DNA of 64,000 nt. It comes from Litoreibacter halocynthiae. GTDB lineage: Bacteria; Pseudomonadota; Alphaproteobacteria; Rhodobacterales; Rhodobacteraceae. Made by a program: the position numbers and the translations under genes. The stretch lies in assembly GCF_004365635.1 (NCBI RefSeq), contig NZ_SOBH01000002.1:62001-126000 (forward strand), written 5' to 3'. The notes below the pieces were generated by a model. That model was not told the DNA's origin, ran no database searches, and worked only from the letters and a program-made list of their open reading frames with translations. Positions 28,150-36,936 of this stretch are shown piece after piece (position 1 is the stretch's first letter; each line of letters begins with the position of its first letter).

Positions 28150-29793
28150 ATGGCAAGATTCGTATTTATCACCGGCGGGGTGGTTTCCTCTTTGGGCAAA
28201 GGTCTGGCCTCAGCGGCACTTGGCGCCTTGCTGCAAGCCCGTGGCTACTCGGTGCGTCTGCGCAAGCTGGACCCCTACCTGAACGTCGATCCCGGCACGA
28301 TGAGTCCGTTCGAGCATGGCGAGGTATTCGTCACTGATGATGGCGCGGAAACCGATCTGGACCTTGGACATTACGAACGCTTCACCGGCGTGGCGGCGCG
28401 CAATACTGATTCCATCTCGTCCGGTCGGGTCTATTCCACCGTGCTGGAGAAAGAGCGGCGCGGCGACTATCTGGGCAAAACCATTCAGGTGATCCCGCAT
28501 GTGACCAACGAGATTAAAGACTTCATCGCCATCGGCGAGGATGAGGTCGATTTCATGCTGTGCGAAATCGGCGGCACCGTGGGCGACATCGAAGGCCTGC
28601 CTTTCTTCGAGGCCATCCGCCAGTTCGCGCATGAACGCGAGCGCGGACAATGCCTGTTCATGCACCTGACGCTGCTGCCGTATCTGGCTGCATCGGGCGA
28701 GCTGAAGACCAAGCCGACGCAACACTCCGTCAAGGAATTGCAATCCATTGGCATCGCGCCCGACATTCTGGTCTGCCGCTCCGAGCATCCGATCCCCGAG
28801 AAGGAACGCGAAAAGCTGGCGCTGTTTTGCAACGTGCGCCCCGACAGCGTGATTGCGGCCTATGACCTCGGCTCGATCTATGACGCGCCGCTGGCCTACC
28901 ACAAGGAAGGCTTGGATCAGGCGGTTCTGGACGCGTTCGGCATCTCCCCCGCGCCGCAGCCCAAGCTTGGAGTGTGGGAAGACGTCTCCGACCGTGTTCA
29001 CAACTATGAGGGCGAAGTGCGCATCGCCATCGTCGGCAAGTATATCCAATTGGAAGACGCCTACAAATCCATCAAGGAAGCCCTGATGCATGGCGGCATG
29101 GCCAACCGCGTGAAAGTTCGCGTGGAATGGGTCGACTCGGAGGTTTTCGACCGCGAGGACGCCGCCCCCCATCTGGAAGGCTACCACGCCATTCTGGTGC
29201 CCGGCGGCTTTGGAGAACGCGGCACCGAAGGCAAGATCAAGGCGGCACAATTCGCCCGCGAGAAGAAAATCCCCTATCTGGGCATCTGTCTGGGCATGCA
29301 GATGGCGGTGATCGAAGCCGCACGGAATTTGGCTGGCATGACCGACGCCGGATCGGAAGAATTCGACCACGAGGCCGGTAAAAAGCGTTTTACGCCCGTG
29401 GTCTACCACCTGAAAGAATGGGTGCAGGGCAACCACAAGGTCAAACGCAAGGAAACCGACGACAAAGGCGGCACCATGCGTCTGGGCGCTTATAACGCCA
29501 CGCTGACCGAAGGCTCCAAGGTAGCCGAAGTCTATGGCACGACCTCGATCGAGGAACGTCACCGCCACCGCTACGAAGTCGACACCAAATACAAAGAAGC
29601 GCTTGAAGATAAGGGGCTCATCTTCTCAGGGATGTCACCGGATGGCAGCCTGCCCGAAATCGTCGAGGTCGAGGACCATCCGTGGTTCATCGGCGTACAG
29701 TTCCATCCCGAGCTGAAATCCAAGCCCTTCGCCCCCCACCCGCTGTTCCGCGACTTCGTGCGGGCGGCCAAGGACAATTCGAGGTTGGTGTAA
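28150..29793 (+). CDS. pyrG: CTP synthase
   Basis: 547 residues; converts UTP to CTP with glutamine or ammonia and ATP. N-terminal synthetase: [56 protein letters not shown]-terminal glutamine amidotransferase: [12 protein letters not shown], nucleophile Cys in [11 protein letters not shown], His/Glu in [13 protein letters not shown]. Full length. Its TAA overlaps the ATG of the next gene by one base. Confidence 0.98.
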   Translation: MARFVFITGGVVSSLGKGLASAALGALLQARGYSVRLRKLDPYLNVDPGTMSPFEHGEVFVTDDGAETDLDLGHYERFTGVAARNTDSISSGRVYSTVLEKERRGDYLGKTIQVIPHVTNEIKDFIAIGEDEVDFMLCEIGGTVGDIEGLPFFEAIRQFAHERERGQCLFMHLTLLPYLAASGELKTKPTQHSVKELQSIGIAPDILVCRSEHPIPEKEREKLALFCNVRPDSVIAAYDLGSIYDAPLAYHKEGLDQAVLDAFGISPAPQPKLGVWEDVSDRVHNYEGEVRIAIVGKYIQLEDAYKSIKEALMHGGMANRVKVRVEWVDSEVFDREDAAPHLEGYHAILVPGGFGERGTEGKIKAAQFAREKKIPYLGICLGMQMAVIEAARNLAGMTDAGSEEFDHEAGKKRFTPVVYHLKEWVQGNHKVKRKETDDKGGTMRLGAYNATLTEGSKVAEVYGTTSIEERHRHRYEVDTKYKEALEDKGLIFSGMSPDGSLPEIVEVEDHPWFIGVQFHPELKSKPFAPHPLFRDFVRAAKDNSRLV

Positions 29794-30086
29794 TGCCCAA
29801 AGCCTACTGGGTCGCCCATGTGAATGTCTCTGACCCCGAGGCATACGAGCACTACAAAGCCGCGAACGCGGCCCCGTTTGCGACTTACGGCGCGCGCTTC
29901 ATCGTGCGTGGCGGGGCGCAGGAGGTCCGCGAAGGCACAATGAAATCGCGCACGGTGGTGATCGAGTTCCCGTCCCTTCAAGCCGCACAAGATTGTTACA
30001 ACAGCACGGAATACCAAGCGGCCAAGGCGATCCGCGACCCGATCTCCGAGGGTGATCTGGTGATCGTCGAAGGCTACGACGCCTAA
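29793..30086 (+). CDS. DUF1330 (dimeric ferredoxin-like fold) protein
   Basis: 97 residues, [21 protein letters not shown] and TVVIEFPSLQAAQDCYNSTEYQAA are the DUF1330 signature segments of a small alpha/beta-barrel dimer. The exact reaction is unknown. Its ATG shares a base with the pyrG stop (TAATG), implying translational coupling. Confidence 0.9.
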   Translation: MPKAYWVAHVNVSDPEAYEHYKAANAAPFATYGARFIVRGGAQEVREGTMKSRTVVIEFPSLQAAQDCYNSTEYQAAKAIRDPISEGDLVIVEGYDA

Positions 30087-30124
30087 AGGTTGACACCGCC
30101 CCGTCCGGCCTATCCTTTATCCGC

Positions 30125-30571
30125 ATGATTGCTAACTTTTTCCAACGGCTGACTGCCGCAAAAGACGCCTCGCTGGATGCTGGCGACGCCCGTCTTGCCC
30201 TCGCCGCGCTGCTGGTCCGTGTGGCCCGCGCCAATGACGACTACGCTGACAGCGAAGTGGCTAAGATCGACGTGATTTTGGCGCGCCACTACCCCGATCT
30301 GGACGCCTCCGGTGCCGCCGCCTTGCGCGCGGAAGCCGAAGAGATCGAGGACAGCGCCCACGACACCATAAAGTTCACCCGCTCCATCAAGGACGCGGTG
30401 GATCTGGACGACCGGATGGAGGTTGTCGAGGCTTTGTGGGAGTTGGTGCTGGCCGATGGCGAGCGCGACGCCGAAGAGGAAGGCGCGTTGCGCCTGATCG
30501 CCCCGCTTTTGGGCGTCAACGACCGCGATAGCGCCCTTGCGCGTCAAAGAGTCGAAGCCCGATTGGCATGA
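30125..30571 (+). CDS. TerB-family protein
   Basis: 148 residues, all helical, resembling the TerB/tellurite-resistance DjlA-like metal-binding fold: LALAALLVRVARANDDYADSEVAKID and EALWELVLADGERDAEEEGALRLIAPLLGV with clustered Asp/Glu. No other ter gene is nearby, so tellurite resistance is not implied. It overlaps the next start by four bases (ATGA). Confidence 0.85.
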   Translation: MIANFFQRLTAAKDASLDAGDARLALAALLVRVARANDDYADSEVAKIDVILARHYPDLDASGAAALRAEAEEIEDSAHDTIKFTRSIKDAVDLDDRMEVVEALWELVLADGERDAEEEGALRLIAPLLGVNDRDSALARQRVEARLA

Positions 30572-31329
30572 ATGCCAACCCGCCCATGTATGCCAGCCTG
30601 CCTATGTATGACAGGCCGGAAACGGCCGCCGCCAATGACCGGTTCTGGCGCCTTATTCGCGACCAACTGGACGAAGCAGCCCCAGCGCAACTGACGCGCG
30701 ACATCCCCGACCTGATGTCGCATTGGCAATCCCCTGATCTTGTCTTGTCGCAAACCTGCGGCTTTCCCTACCGCGCGCAGCTTGCGGAAAAGGTAAACCT
30801 TGTCGCCACGCCGGTGCTCAATCTCGACTGCGCGGCGGGGCACTATTATTCGGTCCTCATCGCCCACCGGTCGCGGGCTGGCGCAGCGCTGGCAGAGTTC
30901 GACGGCGCAACTGCTGCCTATAACGACCCGATGTCGCAAAGCGGCTGGGCCGCGCTCCACAGCCATATGGCCAGCGCCGGTCTGAGCTTGGGGGCAACGC
31001 TCGCGACTGGCGCGCATCGGGCCTCGGCGCAGGCGGTGGCCGAAGAGCGGGCCACAGTCGCGGCCATCGACGCGCTGACATGGCAGATGATTTGCATATG
31101 GGACGATTTCGCGACAGAGCTCTGCGTGATCGACAAAACCGCACCCACGCCGGCCCTGCCCTATATCTGCGCGCGCTCCCTGCCCGCGTCTGAAACCCTG
31201 CGCGCGCTGCAACAGGCGACCACCGCCCTCAGCGCTGCGGATCGTGCAACGCTTGGCATTTCAGGCGTCACATTGATCCCGTCCACCGCCTATCTGGCGG
31301 TACCGATCCCACCCGTTCCTGACAGGTGA
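30568..31329 (+). CDS. PhnD-like periplasmic-binding-fold protein lacking a signal peptide
   Basis: 253 residues. MYDRPETAAANDRFWRLIRDQL, DLVLSQTCGFPYR and GHYYSVLIAHRSR match the phosphonate/phosphite-binding PhnD family (type 2 binding-protein fold). A homologous start may be the inner ATG 30586 or 30604. No export signal is present, unlike transport PhnD, and no phn transporter genes are adjacent. It is coupled to terB by an ATGA overlap, so a cytoplasmic sensor or other role is possible (inference). Confidence 0.78.
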   Translation: MNANPPMYASLPMYDRPETAAANDRFWRLIRDQLDEAAPAQLTRDIPDLMSHWQSPDLVLSQTCGFPYRAQLAEKVNLVATPVLNLDCAAGHYYSVLIAHRSRAGAALAEFDGATAAYNDPMSQSGWAALHSHMASAGLSLGATLATGAHRASAQAVAEERATVAAIDALTWQMICIWDDFATELCVIDKTAPTPALPYICARSLPASETLRALQQATTALSAADRATLGISGVTLIPSTAYLAVPIPPVPDR

Positions 31330-31413
31330 CTTAGCGTTAAGTCACGAAACCCCATTGCAAAACGCCAGGAATTCGGCCCTATTGCATCACTGTAAAACAA
31401 TCTGCGAGTTTCC

Positions 31414-32193
31414 GTGTCTGCCAACACACCTCCCGTTCTAGAAATCCGTGACCTGCACAAAGCCTATGGCACACTGGAGGTGCTTAAAGGCGTTTCCCTT
31501 TCGGCACAGGCGGGTCATGTTGTGTCGCTGATCGGCTCCTCGGGCTCCGGCAAGTCAACATTGCTGCGCTGCGCCAACTTGCTCGAAGACAGCCAGCAGG
31601 GCGAAATCCTGTTCTGTGGCGAGCCCGTGACGTGGAAAAGCTCCGGCATGAACCGCCGCCCCGCCGACCACAAACAGGTCACCCGCATCCGCACAAATCT
31701 GTCGATGGTGTTCCAGCAGTTCAACCTGTGGGCGCATATGACGATTCTGCAAAACGTCATGGAAGCCCCGCTGACCGTGCTGGGCGAGGACCGCGCGGTG
31801 GTCGAACCCCGCGCCCGCGCGCTGCTCGACAAGGTGGGCATCGGCGACAAATGCGACGTCTATCCCGCCCAGATGTCCGGCGGGCAGCAGCAACGCGCCG
31901 CCATCGCGCGCGCGCTTTGCATGGAACCCAAAGCCCTGCTGTTCGACGAGCCGACCTCCGCTCTTGACCCTGAACTGGAGCAAGAGGTGGTCAAGGTGAT
32001 CAAGGACCTCGCCGCCGAGGGCCGGACGATGATTATCGTGACCCATGACATGCGCCTTGCGGCCGATGTCAGCGATCACGTGATCTTCCTGCATCAAGGC
32101 AAGATCGAAGAAGAAGGCGCGCCGGACGAGCTGTTCGGCAAGCCCAAAACGGAGCGATTGCAGCAATTCCTGAGCGCAACAGTTCCGGCATAA
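31414..32193 (+). CDS. Polar amino acid ABC transporter ATP-binding protein
   Basis: 259 residues from GTG 31414. Walker A GSSGSGKST, Q-loop FQQFNLW, signature MSGGQQQRAAIARAL, Walker B LLFDEPTSALDPEL, H-loop THD. The RxPADHK-type insertion and FQQFNLWAHMT place it with HisP/GlnQ-type ATPases of the PAAT family. It energises the two permeases downstream; the binding-protein gene follows 39 bases later. Confidence 0.95.
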   Translation: MSANTPPVLEIRDLHKAYGTLEVLKGVSLSAQAGHVVSLIGSSGSGKSTLLRCANLLEDSQQGEILFCGEPVTWKSSGMNRRPADHKQVTRIRTNLSMVFQQFNLWAHMTILQNVMEAPLTVLGEDRAVVEPRARALLDKVGIGDKCDVYPAQMSGGQQQRAAIARALCMEPKALLFDEPTSALDPELEQEVVKVIKDLAAEGRTMIIVTHDMRLAADVSDHVIFLHQGKIEEEGAPDELFGKPKTERLQQFLSATVPA

Positions 32194-32232
32194 GAAACCT
32201 TAAGAACGACTCATAAACTAGGAGAATCCAAC

Positions 32233-32964
32233 ATGAAAAACTTGATCCTTGCCACCACTGCACTGGTGATGTCCGCCGGTATCGCCTTGGCTGACGGCCA
32301 CGGCAAAACCATCCGTATGGGCACCGAAGGCGCGTACCCTCCTTACAACTTCATCAACGATGCTGGCGAAGTTGACGGCTTCGAGCGCGAGCTGGGCGAC
32401 GAGCTGTGCAAACGCGCCGAGCTGACCTGTGAATGGGTCACCAACGAGTGGGACAGCATCATCCCGAACCTCGTTTCCGGCAACTACGACACCATCATCG
32501 CCGGCATGTCGATCACAGCCGAGCGTGACGAAGTCATCGACTTCACCGATCCTTACACCCAGCCGGATCCGTCCTCCTATCTGGCGATGTCCGCTGATGC
32601 GAACCTGACATCGGGCGTGATCGCGGCACAGGCCTCCACCATTCAAGCCAGCCACGTGGCCTCCTTGGAAGGCGTTACTCTGGTTGAGTTCGCAACCCCT
32701 GAGGAAACCGTTGCAGCCGTCAAAAACGGCGAAGCTGACGCAGTTCTGGCCGATAAATCCTATCTCGCTCCGATTGCCGAAGCGGATGACAATCTGGTTC
32801 TGTTGAGCCAGGAGGAGCTGATCGGCGGCGGTATCGGTATCGGCCTGCGCGAAAGCGACACCGAGTTGAAAGAGAAGTTCAACAAAGCCATCCAGTCGAT
32901 GAAGGCTGACGGCTCCCTGAACGCGCTGATCGTCAAGCATCTGCCAGACGGCGCAACTTTCTAA
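32233..32964 (+). CDS. Polar amino acid ABC transporter periplasmic binding protein
   Basis: 243 residues. Signal peptide MKNLILATTALVMSAGIALA; mature protein with the SBP_bac_3 pattern TEGAYPPYNFINDAGEVDGFERELGDEL and GMSITAERDEVIDFTDPY. The ligand-pocket shape resembles Lys/Arg/Orn/His-type proteins, so a basic amino acid or amine is plausible (inference). An attenuator-like hairpin lies after the stop, which would give high binding-protein yield relative to the permeases. Confidence 0.95.
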   Translation: MKNLILATTALVMSAGIALADGHGKTIRMGTEGAYPPYNFINDAGEVDGFERELGDELCKRAELTCEWVTNEWDSIIPNLVSGNYDTIIAGMSITAERDEVIDFTDPYTQPDPSSYLAMSADANLTSGVIAAQASTIQASHVASLEGVTLVEFATPEETVAAVKNGEADAVLADKSYLAPIAEADDNLVLLSQEELIGGGIGIGLRESDTELKEKFNKAIQSMKADGSLNALIVKHLPDGATF

Positions 32965-32974
32965 GTTACAGCTT

Positions 32975-33012
32975 TGGGGTGAGGCGCACCGCTTCACCCC
33001 ATTACTGCTTTT
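32975..33012 (+). terminator. Attenuator-type hairpin between binding protein and permease
   Basis: TGGGGTGA (32975-32982) pairs with TCACCCCA (32994-33001), followed closely by CTTTTTAA. It sits inside the operon, so partial termination is expected rather than an operon end. Confidence 0.6.
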
Positions 33013-33049
33013 TAACCCCCTAAAATCCGACCGTCCGACAGGCCACTCC

Positions 33050-33916
33050 ATTTTTAGTTATTGTACCGACCCCACCACCCTAGAGGGCCTGTCTTGGCTC
33101 AGCTGCTACCTGACCACAGGCAAGCACATGGGGTTGTATTGGGCATTTGGCACCGTTCTGACCTTGCTTGCCATAACCGCCCCCGCAGCGCTGGTATTCG
33201 GCTTTGGCGGGGCAGTGGCCGCCCGCTCGAAGATTTTGCCAATTCGCTGGTTTGGCAAAAGCTACGTCTCGATTGTCCGCGGCGTGCCGGACATTGCCTT
33301 CTTCTTGTTCTTCGTGATCGCGCTGGATCAGGCGTTCGAGTGGATGCGCCACCAGTATATGTGCCCCGACTGGGACCAACCCATCCGCCAAGGCAACGAT
33401 TTCGTCGTTTGCCAAGCGGCCAAGCTGCCCCAAGGCGACGCCCCGCAATGGGTGCATGAGGTCTACGGCTTTTTCACTGCAGTGCTGACCTTCGCCATCG
33501 TCTTCGGCGCCTTCGCCGCCAACGTCCTCTATGGCGCGATGAACGCGGTTCCCAAAGCGCAGGTCGAGACCGCCCACGCCTATGGCATGACCGCCGCGCA
33601 AACCTTCCGCCGCATCACCGTTCCGCAAATGTGGGTCTACGCCCTGCCCGGCCTCAGCAACCTGTGGATGGTGCTGATCAAGGCCACGCCACTGTTGTTC
33701 CTGCTCGGCGTCGAGGATATCGTCTATTGGGCCCGTGAGTTGGGCGGCACAAAAACCCCGCGCTTCACCGACTACCCCCATGGCGACTGGCGCTTGTGGT
33801 ACTTCCTCGCGCTGCTGGTCTTCTACCTCGCCTTCACCAAACTCTCCGAGTTTGTGCTGGAGCGCGTGATGAAACGCCTGACCCACGGCCAAGCCACCTT
33901 GGGTGGCAGCCAATGA
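33050..33916 (+). CDS. Polar amino acid ABC transporter permease (first); non-canonical start likely
   Basis: About 288 residues if read from ATT 33050; the first ATG in frame is 33128 (262 residues). The ATT frame gives FSYCTDPTTLEGLSWLSCYL then TTGKHMGLYW, the N-terminal sequence I expect for this family, and no ATG, GTG or TTG lies between. The core has VRGVPDIAFFLFFVIALDQ and the EAA-like ETAHAYGMTAAQTFRRITVPQ loop that docks the ATPase; five to six transmembrane helices. It imports the ligand of the upstream binding protein. Confidence 0.85.
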   Translation: MFSYCTDPTTLEGLSWLSCYLTTGKHMGLYWAFGTVLTLLAITAPAALVFGFGGAVAARSKILPIRWFGKSYVSIVRGVPDIAFFLFFVIALDQAFEWMRHQYMCPDWDQPIRQGNDFVVCQAAKLPQGDAPQWVHEVYGFFTAVLTFAIVFGAFAANVLYGAMNAVPKAQVETAHAYGMTAAQTFRRITVPQMWVYALPGLSNLWMVLIKATPLLFLLGVEDIVYWARELGGTKTPRFTDYPHGDWRLWYFLALLVFYLAFTKLSEFVLERVMKRLTHGQATLGGSQ

Positions 33917-33974
33917 CGCGTCTGGAACAGCAAACGAGCGACGCGCACGCGTCGCCCCTTCGGGAGCGCCGTTC

Positions 33975-34781
33975 ATGAGCTGCTGGGAGACCGTACAAGC
34001 CTACGCCTTCCGCAGCATCGGCTATGGCGAGCGCCTGCTGCCGCGCGACGACTTCACCATTTGCCAGCAGTTGACCCTGATCGGCTCCGGCATGATCTGG
34101 AACATCTATTTCGGCCTTCTGGCCCTGCTCGCGGGCTTTTTCTTTGCCAATCTGGTGGCGGTCGCCAAGGCGGCGCAGAACCCGTGGTTTCGCAAGCCCG
34201 CGGACTGGTTCATCCTGATATTCCGCGGCTCGCCGCTGTTCATCCAATTCTTCCTCGCCTATTTCCTGTTCCTCAATCTCAAGCAATCCACCGGCGGCTT
34301 TGCCTGGCTGACCTCGGCTTGGGCGGGCGCGCTGATCGTGCTGTTTCTGAACACTGCCGCCTATTCGGCCGAGATTTTCTACGGTGCGCTGCGCTCGGTC
34401 CCCAAAGGCGAGGTCGAGGCAGCTGATGCTTATGGCATGGCCGGCTGGACCCGCTTTCGCCGTGTTGTGTGGCCCACAATGCTCCGCCTTGCATGGCCCG
34501 CTTACACCAACGAGGCGATCTTTCTGTTCCACGCCACCACGCTGGTCTTCTTCTCGGGCTTCCCGGCGTTCCAACAAAAAGGCGACGCGCTTTATTACGC
34601 CAGCTACTTTGCAGACAAGACCTTCAACCCCTTCGTGCCCTACCCGATCGTGGCGGGGTATTTTATTTTGCTGACGCTGGCCGTCATCTCCGCGTTCGGG
34701 CTTGTAAACAGATATTTGAACCGCCACCTACCGCAGGAACAACGGCGCAAGATCCGTTATCGCCCTCAAATCATCAGGTAA
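33975..34781 (+). CDS. Polar amino acid ABC transporter permease (second)
   Basis: 268 residues from ATG 33975 (MSCWETVQAYAF; GGGAG nine bases upstream); an in-frame start at 33903 is rejected because it overlaps the first permease. It has IFRGSPLFIQFFLAYFLF and the EAA-like EAADAYGMAGWTRFRRVVWP loop. It forms the membrane channel with the first permease. Four bases separate it from the glutamine-synthetase-like gene, so transport and metabolism are one operon. Confidence 0.93.
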   Translation: MSCWETVQAYAFRSIGYGERLLPRDDFTICQQLTLIGSGMIWNIYFGLLALLAGFFFANLVAVAKAAQNPWFRKPADWFILIFRGSPLFIQFFLAYFLFLNLKQSTGGFAWLTSAWAGALIVLFLNTAAYSAEIFYGALRSVPKGEVEAADAYGMAGWTRFRRVVWPTMLRLAWPAYTNEAIFLFHATTLVFFSGFPAFQQKGDALYYASYFADKTFNPFVPYPIVAGYFILLTLAVISAFGLVNRYLNRHLPQEQRRKIRYRPQIIR

Positions 34782-34784
34782 ACT

Positions 34785-36119
34785 ATGGACAGCTGGCTTC
34801 GCGACAACCCCACCGTGCGCAACATTCGCGCTGCGGTCGCAGATCTGAACGGTCAGGCCCGCGGCAAGCGTATGCCCACCCGCTTTGCCCATAAGCTGAC
34901 TACCGACGGCTCGCGCATGCCGATGTCTGTGCTAAATGTCGACATCTGGGGCGAGGATATCGAAGACAGCCCGTTGGTCTTTGCCTCCGGCGACCGTGAC
35001 GGCGTGCTGATGCCGACAGAACGCGGCTTCGTGCCAATGCCGTGGCTGGCCAACCCGTCCGCGCTGCTGCCGATGTGGATGTTTCTCGAAGACGGCACAC
35101 CGTTTGAAGGGGATCCGCGCCACGCGCTGAAATCCGTTATCGACCGGTTCTCCGAAAAAGGCCTGCGCCCCGTTGTGGCGACCGAGCTGGAATTCTACCT
35201 GATCGACGATTCCGGCGAAGATTTGCAACCGCCGCCCTCGCCGCGCTCCGGCAAACGCCGCTTGGGCGGCGAGGTCTTGTCGATGCGCGCACTGGATATG
35301 TTCGACGATTTCTTTACCGAGCTGTATGACGCCTGCGAAGCCATGGACATCCCCGCCGAGACCGCCATCTCGGAAGCCGGCATGGGTCAGTACGAGATCA
35401 ACCTCGTGCACACCGATGACGCCATGAAGGCCGCCGATGATGCGTGGCTGTTCAAGCTGTTGATCCACGGGCTTGCCCGCAAACACGGGTTTGCCGCCAG
35501 TTTCATGGCGAAACCCTATGTGGAGCACACCGGCACGGGCATGCACACGCATTTCTCGATCCTTGACGAGGCAGGCAAAAACATCTTCGACAATGGCGGC
35601 GAGGAAGGCACCCCCGCCCTGCGCCACGCCATTGCCGGCTGCGTCGCAGCCATGCCCGCCTCCATGTTGATCCTCGCCCCCCACGGCAACAGCTACGAGC
35701 GCTTCAAACCGGGCGCGCACGCCCCCACCGGCATCGCCTGGGCCTATGAGAACCGGACCTCCGCCATTCGCGTGCCCGCCGGTGCGCATCAGGCCCGCCG
35801 GATCGAGCACCGCGTCGCGGGCGGCGACATCAACCCCTATCTGATGCTGGCCGCGGTCTTGGGCGCGGCACTTGTCGGGCTGGAGGACGAGATGGAGGCG
35901 CCTGCGCCGATCACCGGCTCCGCCTACGAAGCCGATCTGCCGCAGCTGCCCACCACTTGGCCCGACGCCATCGCCGCTTTTGAAAGCTCGGAGCTGTTGC
36001 ACCGCATCCTGCCGCGCCAACTGATCCGTAATTTCCTGATGACCAAGAAGCAGGAATGCCAATATTACGAGGAGCTGACCGAGGCCGAGCGCATCGACCT
36101 GTATCTCGACACGGTCTAG
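34785..36119 (+). CDS. Glutamine-synthetase-family gamma-glutamyl ligase (first)
   Basis: 444 residues. GS-family catalytic segments: ATELEFYLID (Glu metal ligand), SEAGMGQYEINLVH, FMAKPYVEHTGTGMHTHFS, NSYERFKPGAHAPTGIAW, and ENRTSAIRVPAG. No adenylylation Tyr in the usual NLYDLPPE context, and the protein lies next to transport genes. This fits PuuA/GlnA-like enzymes that gamma-glutamylate amines or polyamines rather than nitrogen-assimilating GlnA (inference). The substrate is unknown. Confidence 0.88.
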   Translation: MDSWLRDNPTVRNIRAAVADLNGQARGKRMPTRFAHKLTTDGSRMPMSVLNVDIWGEDIEDSPLVFASGDRDGVLMPTERGFVPMPWLANPSALLPMWMFLEDGTPFEGDPRHALKSVIDRFSEKGLRPVVATELEFYLIDDSGEDLQPPPSPRSGKRRLGGEVLSMRALDMFDDFFTELYDACEAMDIPAETAISEAGMGQYEINLVHTDDAMKAADDAWLFKLLIHGLARKHGFAASFMAKPYVEHTGTGMHTHFSILDEAGKNIFDNGGEEGTPALRHAIAGCVAAMPASMLILAPHGNSYERFKPGAHAPTGIAWAYENRTSAIRVPAGAHQARRIEHRVAGGDINPYLMLAAVLGAALVGLEDEMEAPAPITGSAYEADLPQLPTTWPDAIAAFESSELLHRILPRQLIRNFLMTKKQECQYYEELTEAERIDLYLDTV

Positions 36120-36131
36120 TTTTGTTTCCTT

Positions 36132-36167
36132 GGGTTTCATCTTGGCAAAAATATTCTCGCCGAAGGC
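36132..36167 (-). repeat. Dispersed intergenic element, copy D (reverse)
   Basis: The reverse strand reads GAGAATATTTTTGCCAAGAT then GAAACCC, a close match to copies A and C. It lies in the 115-base gap between the first ligase and the amidotransferase gene. Confidence 0.6.
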
Positions 36168-36234
36168 ATAGCCCCCCTATCCAGCTTCAAAACGCTCGGA
36201 TAGCCTCACCAAAGACACGCTCAAAGAGGCACAG

Positions 36235-36936
36235 ATGAAAATCGGCATACTAACCTGCGGTCACGCAGCCCCCGAAGTGGCAGAAAAGTTCGGGGATTAC
36301 CCCGGCATGTTTCACGCCCTGCTCGACGGCCATGACTTCACTTTCGAGGATTACGATGTGGAGCATCTTCAGTTCCCTGCCAATATCCACGATTGCGATG
36401 GCTGGCTGCTGACCGGATCGCGCCACGGCGCCTATGAGGATCACGCCTTCATCCCGCTGCTGGAAACCTTCATCCGGCAAGCCTTTGCCGCGCATGTGCC
36501 GATAGTCGGCATCTGCTTTGGCCACCAGATCATCGCGCAGGCTCTTGGCGGCCATGTCGAGAAATTCAACGGCGGCTGGGCCATCGGCCTCACCGATTAC
36601 AATTTCGACGACCTCGGCCCCGTGAAGCTAAACGCTTGGCACCAGGATCAGGTGCTGCGGCTGCCCGACGGGGCTAAAACCGTCGCCTCCAACGATTTCT
36701 GCGAGAATGCGGCGCTGGTCTACGACACCCGCGCCTATACCGTCCAGCCACATCCGGAATTCGGCGGGCCGATCATCGCTGAATATGTCCGCCTGCGCAA
36801 AGGCAGCGCCGACTACCCCGATGACATCATGGTGAGCGCCGCTAAAAACGCGGCCCAAGGCACGGATAACCACGTCCTCGGCGCCAAGATCGCCGAATTT
36901 TTCAAGCAACCCCGAGAGGTCGCCAATGCCAGCTAA
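36235..36936 (+). CDS. Class I glutamine amidotransferase (GMP-synthase-like)
   Basis: 233 residues. Nucleophile Cys in VGICFGHQIIAQALGG, His/Glu in VQPHPEFGGPI, oxyanion strand DGWLLTGSRHGAYED. It resembles the stand-alone GuaA-type amidotransferases, not the C26 peptidase PuuD. In this operon it could hydrolyse a gamma-glutamyl intermediate or move its amide (inference). Its stop overlaps the second ligase start by 11 bases. Confidence 0.9.
   Translation: MKIGILTCGHAAPEVAEKFGDYPGMFHALLDGHDFTFEDYDVEHLQFPANIHDCDGWLLTGSRHGAYEDHAFIPLLETFIRQAFAAHVPIVGICFGHQIIAQALGGHVEKFNGGWAIGLTDYNFDDLGPVKLNAWHQDQVLRLPDGAKTVASNDFCENAALVYDTRAYTVQPHPEFGGPIIAEYVRLRKGSADYPDDIMVSAAKNAAQGTDNHVLGAKIAEFFKQPREVANAS

Noticed and set aside
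36235-36936. Calling the amidotransferase PuuD
   Set aside because: Motif layout (GICFGHQ, HPEF) is GuaA-type class I, not the C26 peptidase family of PuuD.
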